In this document: positions 1-7,636 of the stretch, piece by piece
Layout: each line of letters starts with the position of its first letter
Position numbering within the stretch: position 1 is the first letter of the stretch
From: a virus
Strand: one strand, 5' to 3'
Virus record (IMG/VR): IMGVR_UViG_3300025887_000013
Span: 1 to 64,000 of that record
Length of the DNA: 64,000 nucleotides
Notes under the pieces: generated by a model
What the model saw: only the letters and a program-made list of their open reading frames with translations
The model's database searches: none
What the model was told of the DNA's origin: nothing
Made by a program: the position numbers and the translations under genes

Positions 1-19
1 CAAATTGGATGGAGATTGA

Positions 20-349
20 GTGGTGAAGATTTTTACAGTGATTGCGAATCGTTGGGGTGATGCTGAAAAACATACCTATTTTGTTGGCGTGTATGATGAT
101 GTTGTTCGTGCGTATCGTGCGGCAATCGCTGAAGAGTACTGGCGTGGTGGTAAGTATGAATGTGTCGTACACGAAAGCGAACTCAATGCCAAGAACTTCA
201 GTGACATTCACGGCGAAAGTATAGAAGAATGGTGTGAGAAACGGTATTTCCCCGAAGGTCATTATGCGTTAGACATTATGACTCGTGTCAATCAACATTA
301 TGATTTATATAACATTACAGCGGGTGAGAATCCATTGGTGAAGAAATGA
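20..349 (+). CDS. Hypothetical protein, 109 aa
   Basis: Unrecognised soluble protein rich in aromatic and acidic residues. An in-frame TGA at 17-19 sits immediately before the GTG at 20, so the start must be GTG 20 or GTG 23; a GGAG at 11-14 supports this. It overlaps the next gene by four bases (ATGA), so it belongs to a translationally coupled operon entering from the left edge of the window. No catalytic motif is visible. Confidence 0.75.
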   Translation: MVKIFTVIANRWGDAEKHTYFVGVYDDVVRAYRAAIAEEYWRGGKYECVVHESELNAKNFSDIHGESIEEWCEKRYFPEGHYALDIMTRVNQHYDLYNITAGENPLVKK

Positions 350-564
350 GTATTCAAGTAAATAAAAGACGAGTAGTATCTAGTGAACTGAAACCGTATT
401 GCCATCACAGTGGTGTTAACGATTACATGGAAGTCACTCAGTGGACAAATGAAGAAGGGTTTGTCATTGTCATTGAGCGCGATCAAAGACCTGAAACGTT
501 CAGTCTTACATATGGTGAGTTTGAGTTGTTACAAGTGTTGATGAATTACAAGGCGAGTGAGTAA
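346..564 (+). CDS. Hypothetical protein, 72 aa
   Basis: Small soluble unknown protein. The start overlaps the preceding stop (ATGA) and its own stop overlaps the next ATG, which is typical of tightly packed phage early operons. No domain recognised. Confidence 0.7.
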   Translation: MSIQVNKRRVVSSELKPYCHHSGVNDYMEVTQWTNEEGFVIVIERDQRPETFSLTYGEFELLQVLMNYKASE

Positions 565-893
565 TGAATTTAACAGATAAAGAAATACTAGACTTTGTAA
601 GAGAGAATCTAACACTAGGTAAAGATGAGAACGGTCACTACATACTAAAAAAAGTCAGCTGCAATGTTGTAGGAGATGTTTTTGGCGATGTTTTTGGCGA
701 TGTCTACGGCGATGTCTACGGCAATGTTGTAGGCGATGTTGAAGGTGATGTTGAAGGTGATGTTGAAGGTGATGTTGTAGGCACTGTTGAAGGCACTGTT
801 AAAGGCACTGTTTTAGGCAATGTTAAAGGCACTGTTTTGGGCAATGTTAAAGGCAAGGTTAAAGGCAAGGTTTATGGTGGGGGACGTAAATAA
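564..893 (+). CDS. Gly-x-Val tetrapeptide repeat protein, 109 aa
   Basis: After a roughly 33-residue N-terminal region (MNLTDKEILDF...), the protein is an uninterrupted run of 17 tetrapeptides of form G-(D/N/T/K)-V-x and ends in a short basic GGGRK tail. Acidic units (GDVE) come first and basic units (GNVK, GKVK) last, giving a charge gradient. Such short-period Val/Gly repeats are what one would expect of a beta-solenoid, as in bactofilin-type or other parallel beta-helix proteins. That fold is inference and the function is unknown. The gene is coupled to both neighbours by overlapping stop/start codons. Confidence 0.75.
   Translation: MNLTDKEILDFVRENLTLGKDENGHYILKKVSCNVVGDVFGDVFGDVYGDVYGNVVGDVEGDVEGDVEGDVVGTVEGTVKGTVLGNVKGTVLGNVKGKVKGKVYGGGRK
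672..875 (+). repeat. 17 tandem 12-bp coding repeats
   Basis: Seventeen in-frame copies of a degenerate 12-bp unit of the type ggcgatgttnnn encode G-(D/N/T/K)-V-x. Some adjacent copies are identical (for example the ggtgatgttgaa run near 745-770), suggesting recent slippage or recombination expansion. Confidence 0.9.
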
Positions 894-1060
894 TGTTTAA
901 ATCTTTACATGTTGAATCATTTGGTGTACCGGAACATGATAAGTTCATTGATGAATTCAAAAAGGAACTACATCTTCGGATCAATGACGATATCGAACAA
1001 TCACTTCATGACGAGTTGGTCAAACTTGGCTGGACTCCTCCTAAGAAAGAGAATGAGTAG
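893..1060 (+). CDS. Small hypothetical protein, 55 aa
   Basis: Short ORF beginning MFKSLHVESFG and ending KKENE, with its ATG overlapping the stop of the repeat gene (TAATG) and its last base shared with the GTG start of the next gene. Charged and probably helical. Its support is its fit into the coupled gene string; no family is recognised. Confidence 0.6.
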   Translation: MFKSLHVESFGVPEHDKFIDEFKKELHLRINDDIEQSLHDELVKLGWTPPKKENE

Positions 1061-1284
1061 TGAGATATAGGATAGTTGAGAAAAAGAATTGTTATAACGA
1101 ATCCATCTTCTATGTTCAAGAGAAGGGTTTGTTGTGGGGGTGGAACTATGTTATGGATCTCCATGACATGATACTCACTTTTCGAACCAAAGAGTTTGCT
1201 TTGAAATCTATCAAAGAATGGTATGGTTACAAATACAATAAGATCGTCAACATCACAGAGGTGTCGAATGAAAGACCGGATTAA
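1060..1284 (+). CDS. Hypothetical protein, 74 aa
   Basis: Starts at GTG 1060, overlapping the upstream stop. Small, basic and aromatic-rich (YRIVEKKN...), unrecognised. The 3' end overlaps the next gene's ATG at 1268 by 17 bases. Confidence 0.6.
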   Translation: MRYRIVEKKNCYNESIFYVQEKGLLWGWNYVMDLHDMILTFRTKEFALKSIKEWYGYKYNKIVNITEVSNERPD

Positions 1285-1453
1285 AGAACTTGCTGTAGAG
1301 TCAAGAGATAGTTCGGGATATGAAAACTGGGAAAGGTTCGCCGAGTTGATTATTCAGGAATGTGTAGAGGTGGCATCAAGAGCAGATGATGCTAAATATG
1401 AGTATGCCGCATGGTATTTGATTGAAAAACATTTCGAAATTAGGAGTGAATAA
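1268..1453 (+). CDS. Small phage protein, first of a tandem pair, 61 aa
   Basis: Begins MKDRIKELAVES; a longer in-frame reading back to 1223 lacks a plausible ribosome site. Contains the block FAELIIQEC(V/A)EVAS followed by a WYLIEKHFE tail. It is a clear paralogue of the next gene, nearly identical over the first 11 codons at DNA level. Function unknown; small MKDRIKEL..FAELIIQEC proteins recur in tailed-phage genomes. Confidence 0.75.
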   Translation: MKDRIKELAVESRDSSGYENWERFAELIIQECVEVASRADDAKYEYAAWYLIEKHFEIRSE

Positions 1454-1455
1454 CT

Positions 1456-1647
1456 ATGAAAGACCGGATTAAAGAACTTGCTATAGAGTCAAGAGGTAGT
1501 TCGGGATACGGCAAACCTTTCCCATGGCGAAGCTTCGCTGAGTTGATTATTCAAGAATGTGCAGAGGTGGCATCAGGAGCAGATGATGTTAACGAGGATT
1601 ATTCCGGATGGTATTTGATTGAGAAACATTTCGAAGTGGAAGAGTAA
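1456..1647 (+). CDS. Small phage protein, second of a tandem pair, 63 aa
   Basis: Paralogue of the gene at 1268: same MKDRIKELA start, RSFAELIIQEC core and WYLIEKHFE end, with a three- to four-residue insertion (GKPFPWRS) near residue 20. A recent tandem gene duplication is the simplest explanation. Function unknown. Confidence 0.78.
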   Translation: MKDRIKELAIESRGSSGYGKPFPWRSFAELIIQECAEVASGADDVNEDYSGWYLIEKHFEVEE

Positions 1648-2022
1648 ATGATAACGTATAGCACAAACTGGATGGGCCCTGTATCTACTCGTTGGTACGA
1701 AGAACGAGATATACCTTTCGAGTTGAGAATGACTTCTGGCAAATTCATCCAGCCACCGCGTGAATACAAACACTATCTTGAATCTTATTCGTGCGGTCGT
1801 ATCGACATTCGTGGTTTAGACGAAGAAGAAAACTACAATGGGTGGGGCGAGTATAGTGTTGCTCCTATGCGTACCGAAGACTGGAATGCGTTCAGTGATT
1901 GGTTGGATGAGTTGGAAACTTACGAGCTGACTACATACGAAGAACTGATCGATCAATTCGAGCATTACAACGGGAAATCGATAAGATGGTCAACTGGATT
2001 ATTAAAAGGCGAAGATGAGTAA
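1648..2022 (+). CDS. Conserved phage hypothetical protein, 124 aa
   Basis: Acidic protein starting MITYSTNWMGPVS, rich in Tyr/Trp/Glu. It starts directly after the upstream stop and overlaps the next gene by eight bases. It resembles a protein seen in many T-even-like and other lytic phages, for which no function is known to me. Confidence 0.7.
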   Translation: MITYSTNWMGPVSTRWYEERDIPFELRMTSGKFIQPPREYKHYLESYSCGRIDIRGLDEEENYNGWGEYSVAPMRTEDWNAFSDWLDELETYELTTYEELIDQFEHYNGKSIRWSTGLLKGEDE

Positions 2023-3157
2023 GATACTATGTATAGACTTTGGTCTGTGTAACTTCCATAATGTAATATCTTTAGTTGAAGATGGTCATGAGGTTGTTAT
2101 TGTCTCGGGGTTCTTTGATCTACCTGTAGAATATTACAGGAGTTTGGGGGTGGAAGTTCTATCCATCAATAAAGATAGCGTTCTTGATAAATGGGTGGAG
2201 TCGAATAAACCTGATATTGTAATATCAACTAATCCGAGTCTTTCTTGCGAAAGATTCTCTGAGAATGCAGAATTTCTTGGTTTGACTAAAAGAGTCAATA
2301 AATTAGAAATTTATAAAATGAAGACTCGAAATAATGTCAGGGGTCTTGGTATAAAGGTACCTAAGATATTAACTGGAAAGGATATAATAGCACCTTGTGT
2401 CGTCAAACCTAACATTTGTGGAATTGTGAATGACACTGCCAGAATATGTCTTACTCAGAAACAACTGGATCGAATTGGATATGAAGATTGTTATGTCGAA
2501 GAATACATTGAAGGTGCTGTAGAGACCAATGTTGCATATATGATTGCAAAGGGTAAATGGTCTATCTTACATACCCAAGAGATACTCGGAGAAGATGTCG
2601 CCAAGGTAGCAGGAAACTTTACTCATTGGACACGAACTTCAAGTTTCAAACATCTCTCTCCAGAGAACAATGAGATAGTCTTAAAGTGGGCAAAAAGATA
2701 TCTCGACTGGGCTTCAAAGGAATGTACGGAATCTTCGTATGTGGGTCAACTTACCGGACTGTTAAAGGATGGTGTTTGGTACTTCTGTGAGAATAATGTG
2801 CGACCAGAACAAACTAATAGTCTACCGATTTTCATATCGGGAAATGACTTCCTCGAAGCGATGCGAGGCAAACCGGAAATATTAGGAGACGCCTTTCCTA
2901 ATGACGCACAGAAGATGATTGTTATGCCTGTAGAGGAGTATTCTCCATATCCATTCCATCTACATGAAAAACATAATGTATCAATTCCTTGTGGTCTTGA
3001 TCTGGTCGATGGTGTATATCGAATATCTGATACTTTCAAGCATAGGTCACGTGATAGAAGAATTGGTATAGTTATATGCGACCGTATTATACCTCAAGAG
3101 TTTGTGGATGATATTGTTTCGGATGGCAATTTCACAATCACTACTCGACTGGTCTAA
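2015..3157 (+). CDS. ATP-grasp ligase, PurD-like, copy 1
   Basis: 380 aa with the layout of phosphoribosylamine-glycine ligase-type ATP-grasp proteins. There is a Rossmann-like N-terminus (KILCIDFGLCNFHNVISLVEDGH), a central VVKP nucleotide-binding strand, YVEEYIEG (the acidic hinge strand that contacts adenine in ATP-grasp enzymes), and a metal-binding segment FCENNVRPEQTN near residue 265, comparable to the EFN.R.GDPE.Q motif of PurD. ATP-grasp enzymes join a carboxylate to an amine via an acyl-phosphate. The substrate here is unknown and the sequence is too divergent to call purine synthesis. It overlaps a paralogue immediately downstream. Confidence 0.72.
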   Translation: MSKILCIDFGLCNFHNVISLVEDGHEVVIVSGFFDLPVEYYRSLGVEVLSINKDSVLDKWVESNKPDIVISTNPSLSCERFSENAEFLGLTKRVNKLEIYKMKTRNNVRGLGIKVPKILTGKDIIAPCVVKPNICGIVNDTARICLTQKQLDRIGYEDCYVEEYIEGAVETNVAYMIAKGKWSILHTQEILGEDVAKVAGNFTHWTRTSSFKHLSPENNEIVLKWAKRYLDWASKECTESSYVGQLTGLLKDGVWYFCENNVRPEQTNSLPIFISGNDFLEAMRGKPEILGDAFPNDAQKMIVMPVEEYSPYPFHLHEKHNVSIPCGLDLVDGVYRISDTFKHRSRDRRIGIVICDRIIPQEFVDDIVSDGNFTITTRLV

Positions 3158-4296
3158 TGAAGATACTGTGTATCGACTATGGGTTGTGTAACTTTCACAA
3201 TCTCATTTCTCTTGTCGAAGATGGTCATAAAGTTTATGTCCTAACATCCGAAAAATACGAACTGTGCCCCACGACTTTATATAAAGAGTTGGGTATTCAT
3301 ATATTGGACATTGACCGGAAAAGTGTTTTAGATAATTTCATAGAATCCGAGTCTATAGATTTGATGATATCGACAGATCCTACTATCGACATGATCAATT
3401 CATATCAACACAAATTAAAGTATATCGGACTGACTCCACGATCCTCTAGGTTAGAAACCCATAAATGGATGACCAGATGTGAAGTTAAGAAGTTAGGAAT
3501 AAAAGTCCCTGAGATACTTCCTCGACCTATTGCTCCCTGTGTCATAAAACCAATAGTCACCAAAAAGGGATTTGACCGAGTCAACATATGTCTGACCGAA
3601 GAAGATTTTGGAATCTTCGATGATAATACATTCTATGTTGAAGAGTATCTTACTGATACTATAGAGACTAATGTCGATTATATAATGTCTCACGGCAAAT
3701 GGTCTATACTACATACCCAACAAAAGATCGGAGAAGACCTCGGAAAGATGTCGAATCGATTAATACACTGGACTTGTACTTCCAGTTTCGGGAAACTATC
3801 CAAAGATGATAATGATCTGGTATTGGATAACGCAAAGAAGTATCTGGACTGGGCATCCATACAATGTAATAGATCCTCGTACATTGGACAACTGACCGGT
3901 TTCATTAAAGATGGGGAGTGGTACTTCTGTGAGAATAATGTCAGACCTTCACAGACCAATAGTGTACCCTATTTCGTATCGGGAGATGAATGGTTGATGG
4001 CCATGTATGGTCACCCTGAGATAATAGGTGAATCCTTTCCGGTAGATGTTAATAAGATGATCGTGATGCCAATGGAACCAGACTCACCATACCCGTTCGA
4101 TCTACACCTAAAACATAATGTTGCGATACCCTGCGGACTCGATATAATCGATGATGAGTATCGTGTATCTTTGATGATGAGAGGAAAATCTACTGACAAT
4201 AGGATTGGGTTGTTGATATGTGATGATAATATCCCCCAAGGATTTGTCGATGATTTCCGCACCGATGGTAATTTTTCCATTACTACATTCATATAA
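3157..4296 (+). CDS. ATP-grasp ligase, PurD-like, copy 2
   Basis: 379 aa, closely related to the preceding gene along its whole length: same KILCIDYGLCNFHN start, CVIKP strand, FYVEEYL, GQLTGFIKDGEWYFCENNVRPSQTN metal site region and C-terminal RIGLLICDDNIPQGFVDD. Its start overlaps the stop of copy 1 (TAATG), so the two are made together. A heteromeric enzyme or two successive ligations are both possible. The strongest divergence is between residues 25 and 110, the presumed substrate domain. Confidence 0.72.
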   Translation: MKILCIDYGLCNFHNLISLVEDGHKVYVLTSEKYELCPTTLYKELGIHILDIDRKSVLDNFIESESIDLMISTDPTIDMINSYQHKLKYIGLTPRSSRLETHKWMTRCEVKKLGIKVPEILPRPIAPCVIKPIVTKKGFDRVNICLTEEDFGIFDDNTFYVEEYLTDTIETNVDYIMSHGKWSILHTQQKIGEDLGKMSNRLIHWTCTSSFGKLSKDDNDLVLDNAKKYLDWASIQCNRSSYIGQLTGFIKDGEWYFCENNVRPSQTNSVPYFVSGDEWLMAMYGHPEIIGESFPVDVNKMIVMPMEPDSPYPFDLHLKHNVAIPCGLDIIDDEYRVSLMMRGKSTDNRIGLLICDDNIPQGFVDDFRTDGNFSITTFI

Positions 4297-4334
4297 TGAA
4301 TGGTGACTATTCGTGAAATGGATGACGATAGTTG

Positions 4335-4363
4335 TTGACTTCTTGTTTTGGTTATGAGATAAT
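4335..4363 (+). promoter_or_regulatory. Sigma-70-type early promoter P1
   Basis: TTGACT (4335-4340), 17-base spacer, GATAAT (4358-4363). The spacer (TCTTGTTTTGGTTATGA) is almost identical to those of the promoters at 24766, 25221, 29164 and 44034, as is the purine-rich leader TTGAGTTGAGAG that follows. It drives the small gene at 4396 and onward. Confidence 0.85.
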
Positions 4364-4395
4364 GGCTGTACAAATTGAGTTGAGAGGGTTTTATT

Positions 4396-4518
4396 ATGCA
4401 GATTACATACAAAGGTTATTGCGCTCTGGGTGGCGCATCTAATCCAAGACTTTACTCACGAGCTGTGTATTTGGGTAAACACTATATGCACACCGCTTAT
4501 TATATGATGGGACGTTAA
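4396..4518 (+). CDS. Small hypothetical protein, 40 aa
   Basis: First ORF behind promoter P1, preceded by GAGAGGG as ribosome site. Tyr/Gly/Ala-rich (MQITYKGYCALGG... ending YYMMGR). No homologue recognised; it is supported by promoter, ribosome site and its position four bases before the next gene. Confidence 0.65.
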   Translation: MQITYKGYCALGGASNPRLYSRAVYLGKHYMHTAYYMMGR

Positions 4519-4521
4519 ACC

Positions 4522-5142
4522 ATGAGAATTGCTGACTCTACTCTTTATGAGATGTATCTTGAAAAACATAAGAGAGCACAGAACAAAGGTGCACGTGTTC
4601 CTTACCACACGTTCTCTTACAAAACTAGAGATTCTGAACGTCAAAAGACTTACAATGCAGAACACTTGTTTCAAAGACAAATCGAGAATCCCACGTTCGA
4701 GACTCTAGAAGAAGTTCAGGAATTCTCACGTAAAATCTACAAGTCTAAGACTTGGATCACGTTATGGAACAAGTCAGTTGAAGAAGACGTGGGTCGTATC
4801 TTCAATTCACAACCAGAAGTAGTACAGATGAACTCCCGTACTAAGAAATTATCGGGTTTCACTGATGGTTCTAGTGTAACCCTATGTCCTATCACGGGTT
4901 TCAACAAGTACGTTCTACTGCACGAACTTGCTCACACTCTGGGTCATATGCACCACGGCCGTTCGTTCCGTCAATGTCTCCTGAGTCTGGTCGGTACCTT
5001 TATGGGTGCTGATGAGAAGAAGATTCTGAAGAACGAATTTAAAAGAAAAGGTCTTGCATTTGGAGACGCTAAAAAACCAATGACTTTCGAGAATTGGGTA
5101 TCACGTAAACAACGTATGGAAAATATGAGGAAAAAACTATAA
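4522..5142 (+). CDS. Putative zinc metalloprotease, HExxHxxGxxH
   Basis: 206 aa soluble protein with H134-E-L-A-H138-xx-G141-xx-H144, the extended zinc signature of metzincin-like peptidases (two His on one helix plus a third after the Gly turn; Glu135 would be the catalytic base). The rest of the chain is basic and lacks a signal peptide, so it would act in the cytoplasm. Related HELAH-containing small proteins occur in marine phages. The target is unknown. It is the second gene behind early promoter P1, so it is probably expressed early. Confidence 0.65.
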   Translation: MRIADSTLYEMYLEKHKRAQNKGARVPYHTFSYKTRDSERQKTYNAEHLFQRQIENPTFETLEEVQEFSRKIYKSKTWITLWNKSVEEDVGRIFNSQPEVVQMNSRTKKLSGFTDGSSVTLCPITGFNKYVLLHELAHTLGHMHHGRSFRQCLLSLVGTFMGADEKKILKNEFKRKGLAFGDAKKPMTFENWVSRKQRMENMRKKL

Positions 5143-5330
5143 TGTCAATTGATTATATAAAAAACGGTATACCGTTTATTGTTGTAATATTAATAAGTTT
5201 CTTAATAGGTTCGATGTTTGGTTCTACTTCCGTACAGAGTTCTTGGCGACTCGATGCAGCTGCAACCGAATGTGCACAGTTTAATCCGTCCAATGGACAC
5301 TTTGAATGGTTGACAAATGAAGAAAAATAA
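5142..5330 (+). CDS. Small membrane protein, 62 aa
   Basis: A single hydrophobic segment at about residues 9-28 (GIPFIVVILISFLIGSMFG) is followed by a polar tail that also holds one Cys. It starts on the stop of the upstream gene (TAATG). Probably an inner-membrane protein with one helix; function unknown. Confidence 0.65.
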   Translation: MSIDYIKNGIPFIVVILISFLIGSMFGSTSVQSSWRLDAAATECAQFNPSNGHFEWLTNEEK

Positions 5331-5577
5331 TGTAAAATGGTATAACCAAAACAGTATAGACTGGTACGTAAAATGGTGTGCTACCATAATCATTCTAGTC
5401 TCTGTTGTTTTTCGTAATGCTGGCTTTGAATACCGCATGTTTGATTTGTCTTTCGGTGTAATGGGCACGATACTATGGTTATGGGTAAGTGTGTTATGGA
5501 AAGATAGAGCACTCATAATATTGAACGCGGTTATGTTTATGTTACTTGCATCCGCACTACTAAAGGAAATTAATTAA
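5317..5577 (+). CDS. Membrane protein, 86 aa, conserved in marine phages
   Basis: Begins MKKNNVKWYNQNSIDWYVKW and then has about three hydrophobic segments (IIILVSVVF; GVMGTILWLWVSVLW; IILNAVMFMLLASAL). The NQNSIDWYVKW...WKDRALIILN pattern matches a small membrane protein family common in marine T4-like phages (DUF6552-like, from memory). It overlaps the preceding gene by 14 bases. Function unknown. Confidence 0.68.
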   Translation: MKKNNVKWYNQNSIDWYVKWCATIIILVSVVFRNAGFEYRMFDLSFGVMGTILWLWVSVLWKDRALIILNAVMFMLLASALLKEIN

Positions 5578-6293
5578 TGTTTGAACATGTACCGGTCGAA
5601 TTGACTGAAATGAATGCCGTGACCACTGATACTGGTCGCAAATACAAAACCCCCGAAGGTGTCAACCTTCCCTCTATCACTACAGTCCTTTCGATTCTGT
5701 CACGTGACAGTATTGCCAAGTGGCGTAAACGTGTAGGTGAGGCAGAGGCGAATCGTGTCTCTTATCGTGCGTCTACTCGTGGTACCTCGGTTCACGAAAT
5801 CTGTGAGAAGTATGTCAACAATGACCCTGATTGGGACAAGTACATGGCAATCGACCCCGACAATGGGGAAACGAAGTTGACCAAGCGTACTCCTGACCTC
5901 ATCCAATCGTTTCTTGATTTGAAACCAATACTGGACGAACGTCTGACTAAGGTCTTCGCACAAGAAGCCCCACTCTACTCTAATCATTTGGGTGTTGCGG
6001 GTCGTGTGGATTGCGTGGGTATCTTTGATGGTAAACCGTCAATCATCGATTACAAAACTTCGATGAAACCCAAACGTCTTGATTGGATTAAGAACTACTT
6101 CATGCAAGAAGCTGCGTATGCAATCATGTGGGAAGAACGTACTGGCCAACCGATTACTCAGTTGGTTACTATAATCTCAGTAGACCAACATGAACCTCAA
6201 GTGTTTATTGAACATCGTGACAACTGGGTTCGTCCGTTAATCGACACTATTGCACAATATAATGAGGAAAATTCTACTTCCCTTTTTGTATAA
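5577..6293 (+). CDS. PD-(D/E)XK exonuclease
   Basis: 238 aa protein of the Cas4/RecB-like phage exonuclease type. It has ITTVLSIL and GTSVHEICE helices near the N-terminus and the nuclease core VAGRVDCVGIFDGKPSIIDYKTS around residues 140-163, where the Asp of RVDCVG and the D-Y-K of IIDYKTS form the D...(D/E)xK metal site. QEAAYAIMWEE resembles the trailing Q-(A)-Y motif of this superfamily. Expected role: processing of DNA ends in replication, recombination or host DNA breakdown. The late promoter TATAAATA overlaps its stop codon. Confidence 0.8.
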   Translation: MFEHVPVELTEMNAVTTDTGRKYKTPEGVNLPSITTVLSILSRDSIAKWRKRVGEAEANRVSYRASTRGTSVHEICEKYVNNDPDWDKYMAIDPDNGETKLTKRTPDLIQSFLDLKPILDERLTKVFAQEAPLYSNHLGVAGRVDCVGIFDGKPSIIDYKTSMKPKRLDWIKNYFMQEAAYAIMWEERTGQPITQLVTIISVDQHEPQVFIEHRDNWVRPLIDTIAQYNEENSTSLFV

Positions 6294-6296
6294 ATA
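6289..6296 (+). promoter_or_regulatory. T4-type late promoter TATAAATA
   Basis: Exact match to the T4 late -10 octamer, overlapping the stop of the exonuclease gene and about 40 bases before the next gene, which has AGGAA as ribosome site. Read by host polymerase with the gp55/gp33/gp45 machinery in T4; a gp33 homologue is encoded at 46831. Confidence 0.8.
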
Positions 6297-6336
6297 GTGT
6301 TATAATTTGTTTATATTCACTTTTTAGGAAATAGAT

Positions 6337-7635
6337 ATGATAGGGTTCGGAACCTTTTTATCTGAGGCATCATTAACTTTCGGAGAAATTACTCGTGAGG
6401 ATAGACCTGACCGAATAGATATTTTTCTGCGCAAGTACAAAGGTAATGAACCATTCGAATTGGTTGGTGGTGACCAAGTAGTCTTTAAGTACAATGCAGA
6501 GATTGAGAAAGCTGTTAAATCAGGAAACTCTAAACTCGCACAGTCAATTGGACTCGAAACCCTAGATGGAACTAAACTCGCATTCGGTAAGTTATCTAAG
6601 ACTGCCGAGTTCGGGGGTGGTCGTGGTTCGGGTGGTGGTGCAGCCAACACTCGTGCAACTGAATCTGCACAATGTGTTTATCTACAAGCAATCTGGGATA
6701 ACCGGACAACTAAGTTCAGTGCGGACGATATACGTAACGCATATCCCAAAACGCACACAGATGCGTCTCTAGATGAAGTACTTCTGGGTGATGAAGGATG
6801 GATCTCCTCTTCTATCGATATCGCAAGACTTCTTCACAAAGCTCTAGGTAAAAAACAATACAGTTTCCATCGAGGATCTGGTTGGGTTGAGATAGTAGAG
6901 AAGAAGTTCAAAGAACTGAATCGCGTCCAGAAAGCATTCGGTAATATCAACAAATGGTCTCCTGCGGACATCTACATGGTCGCAAAGGGTGCAGAGAACA
7001 AGTATGATATAGAGGGTGCAGAGTCACTAGAATACCTGAACAACGAATTGATGAAGGCATACACTGCACGTGATATCATCGGTGTGTCTTTGAAGAAATT
7101 GACTGGTAAAGGTAGACTTGCCCAAGTTAACTATAAGAAACCATTCAAAGGTGCGAAGTTCACCAAGTCATCTTATGGTAAGAGAGATTTCTTCAAGTCC
7201 AAAGATGGTTACTTGTTCGGTGACGGTGGTATTGAGATGCAGTTCCGAACCTTCCCTACCTTTCAGTGTGAGATTATCGGTAAGGCTGCTAAACACGGTA
7301 AGGTGTCTCATGGTGGTATTGATGCGGCTCTCTATGCCACAAATCGGGATAAGACCGATAATCGTAAAGAACTTGAATCATTTATAAAGAAAGATCGGGA
7401 TTCATTCCTAGATAAGTTCTATGGGTTCTATGATGGTGCAGTAAATAGTCCGGTAGACAAAGAAACCTTTAAAAAGAATCTGGAAGGTGTGACAACCGAA
7501 TGGTTAGTCTCCAAGTACTATGTAACTTCTATTTTCGTAATGATAAAAGGTAGAGAACAACAATTCATGGATTATTTATTCCGTATAGCAAAATCACAAA
7601 GTCCGCTATCTGCGGTACACCTAAAGGTACAATAA
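6337..7635 (+). CDS. Putative capsid-leader protein, 432 aa
   Basis: The N-terminus MIGFGTFLSE-A matches the T4 capsid-targeting pattern (short leader with aromatic residues ending L-x-E before a small residue, cleaved by the prohead protease). A Gly-rich loop follows at about residues 89-100 (EFGGGRGSGGG), then a mixed alpha/beta body. It has a dedicated late promoter. I do not recognise an enzyme family, though homologues appear to exist in other marine phages. Prediction: a late virion or internal head protein. Confidence 0.6.
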   Translation: MIGFGTFLSEASLTFGEITREDRPDRIDIFLRKYKGNEPFELVGGDQVVFKYNAEIEKAVKSGNSKLAQSIGLETLDGTKLAFGKLSKTAEFGGGRGSGGGAANTRATESAQCVYLQAIWDNRTTKFSADDIRNAYPKTHTDASLDEVLLGDEGWISSSIDIARLLHKALGKKQYSFHRGSGWVEIVEKKFKELNRVQKAFGNINKWSPADIYMVAKGAENKYDIEGAESLEYLNNELMKAYTARDIIGVSLKKLTGKGRLAQVNYKKPFKGAKFTKSSYGKRDFFKSKDGYLFGDGGIEMQFRTFPTFQCEIIGKAAKHGKVSHGGIDAALYATNRDKTDNRKELESFIKKDRDSFLDKFYGFYDGAVNSPVDKETFKKNLEGVTTEWLVSKYYVTSIFVMIKGREQQFMDYLFRIAKSQSPLSAVHLKVQ

Positions 7636-7636
7636 A

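Noticed and set aside
672-875. Direct repeats as a CRISPR-like array
   Set aside because: The 12-bp units are contiguous, in frame and lack spacers; they encode a protein repeat.
2015-4296. True purine-pathway purD annotation
   Set aside because: Fold motifs match but the substrate region and many PurD landmarks are missing, and there are two copies; only ATP-grasp family membership is supported.
6301-6306. TATAAT as a sigma-70 -10 box before the 6337 gene
   Set aside because: No TTGACA-like element 17 bases upstream; the late octamer at 6289 explains the region.
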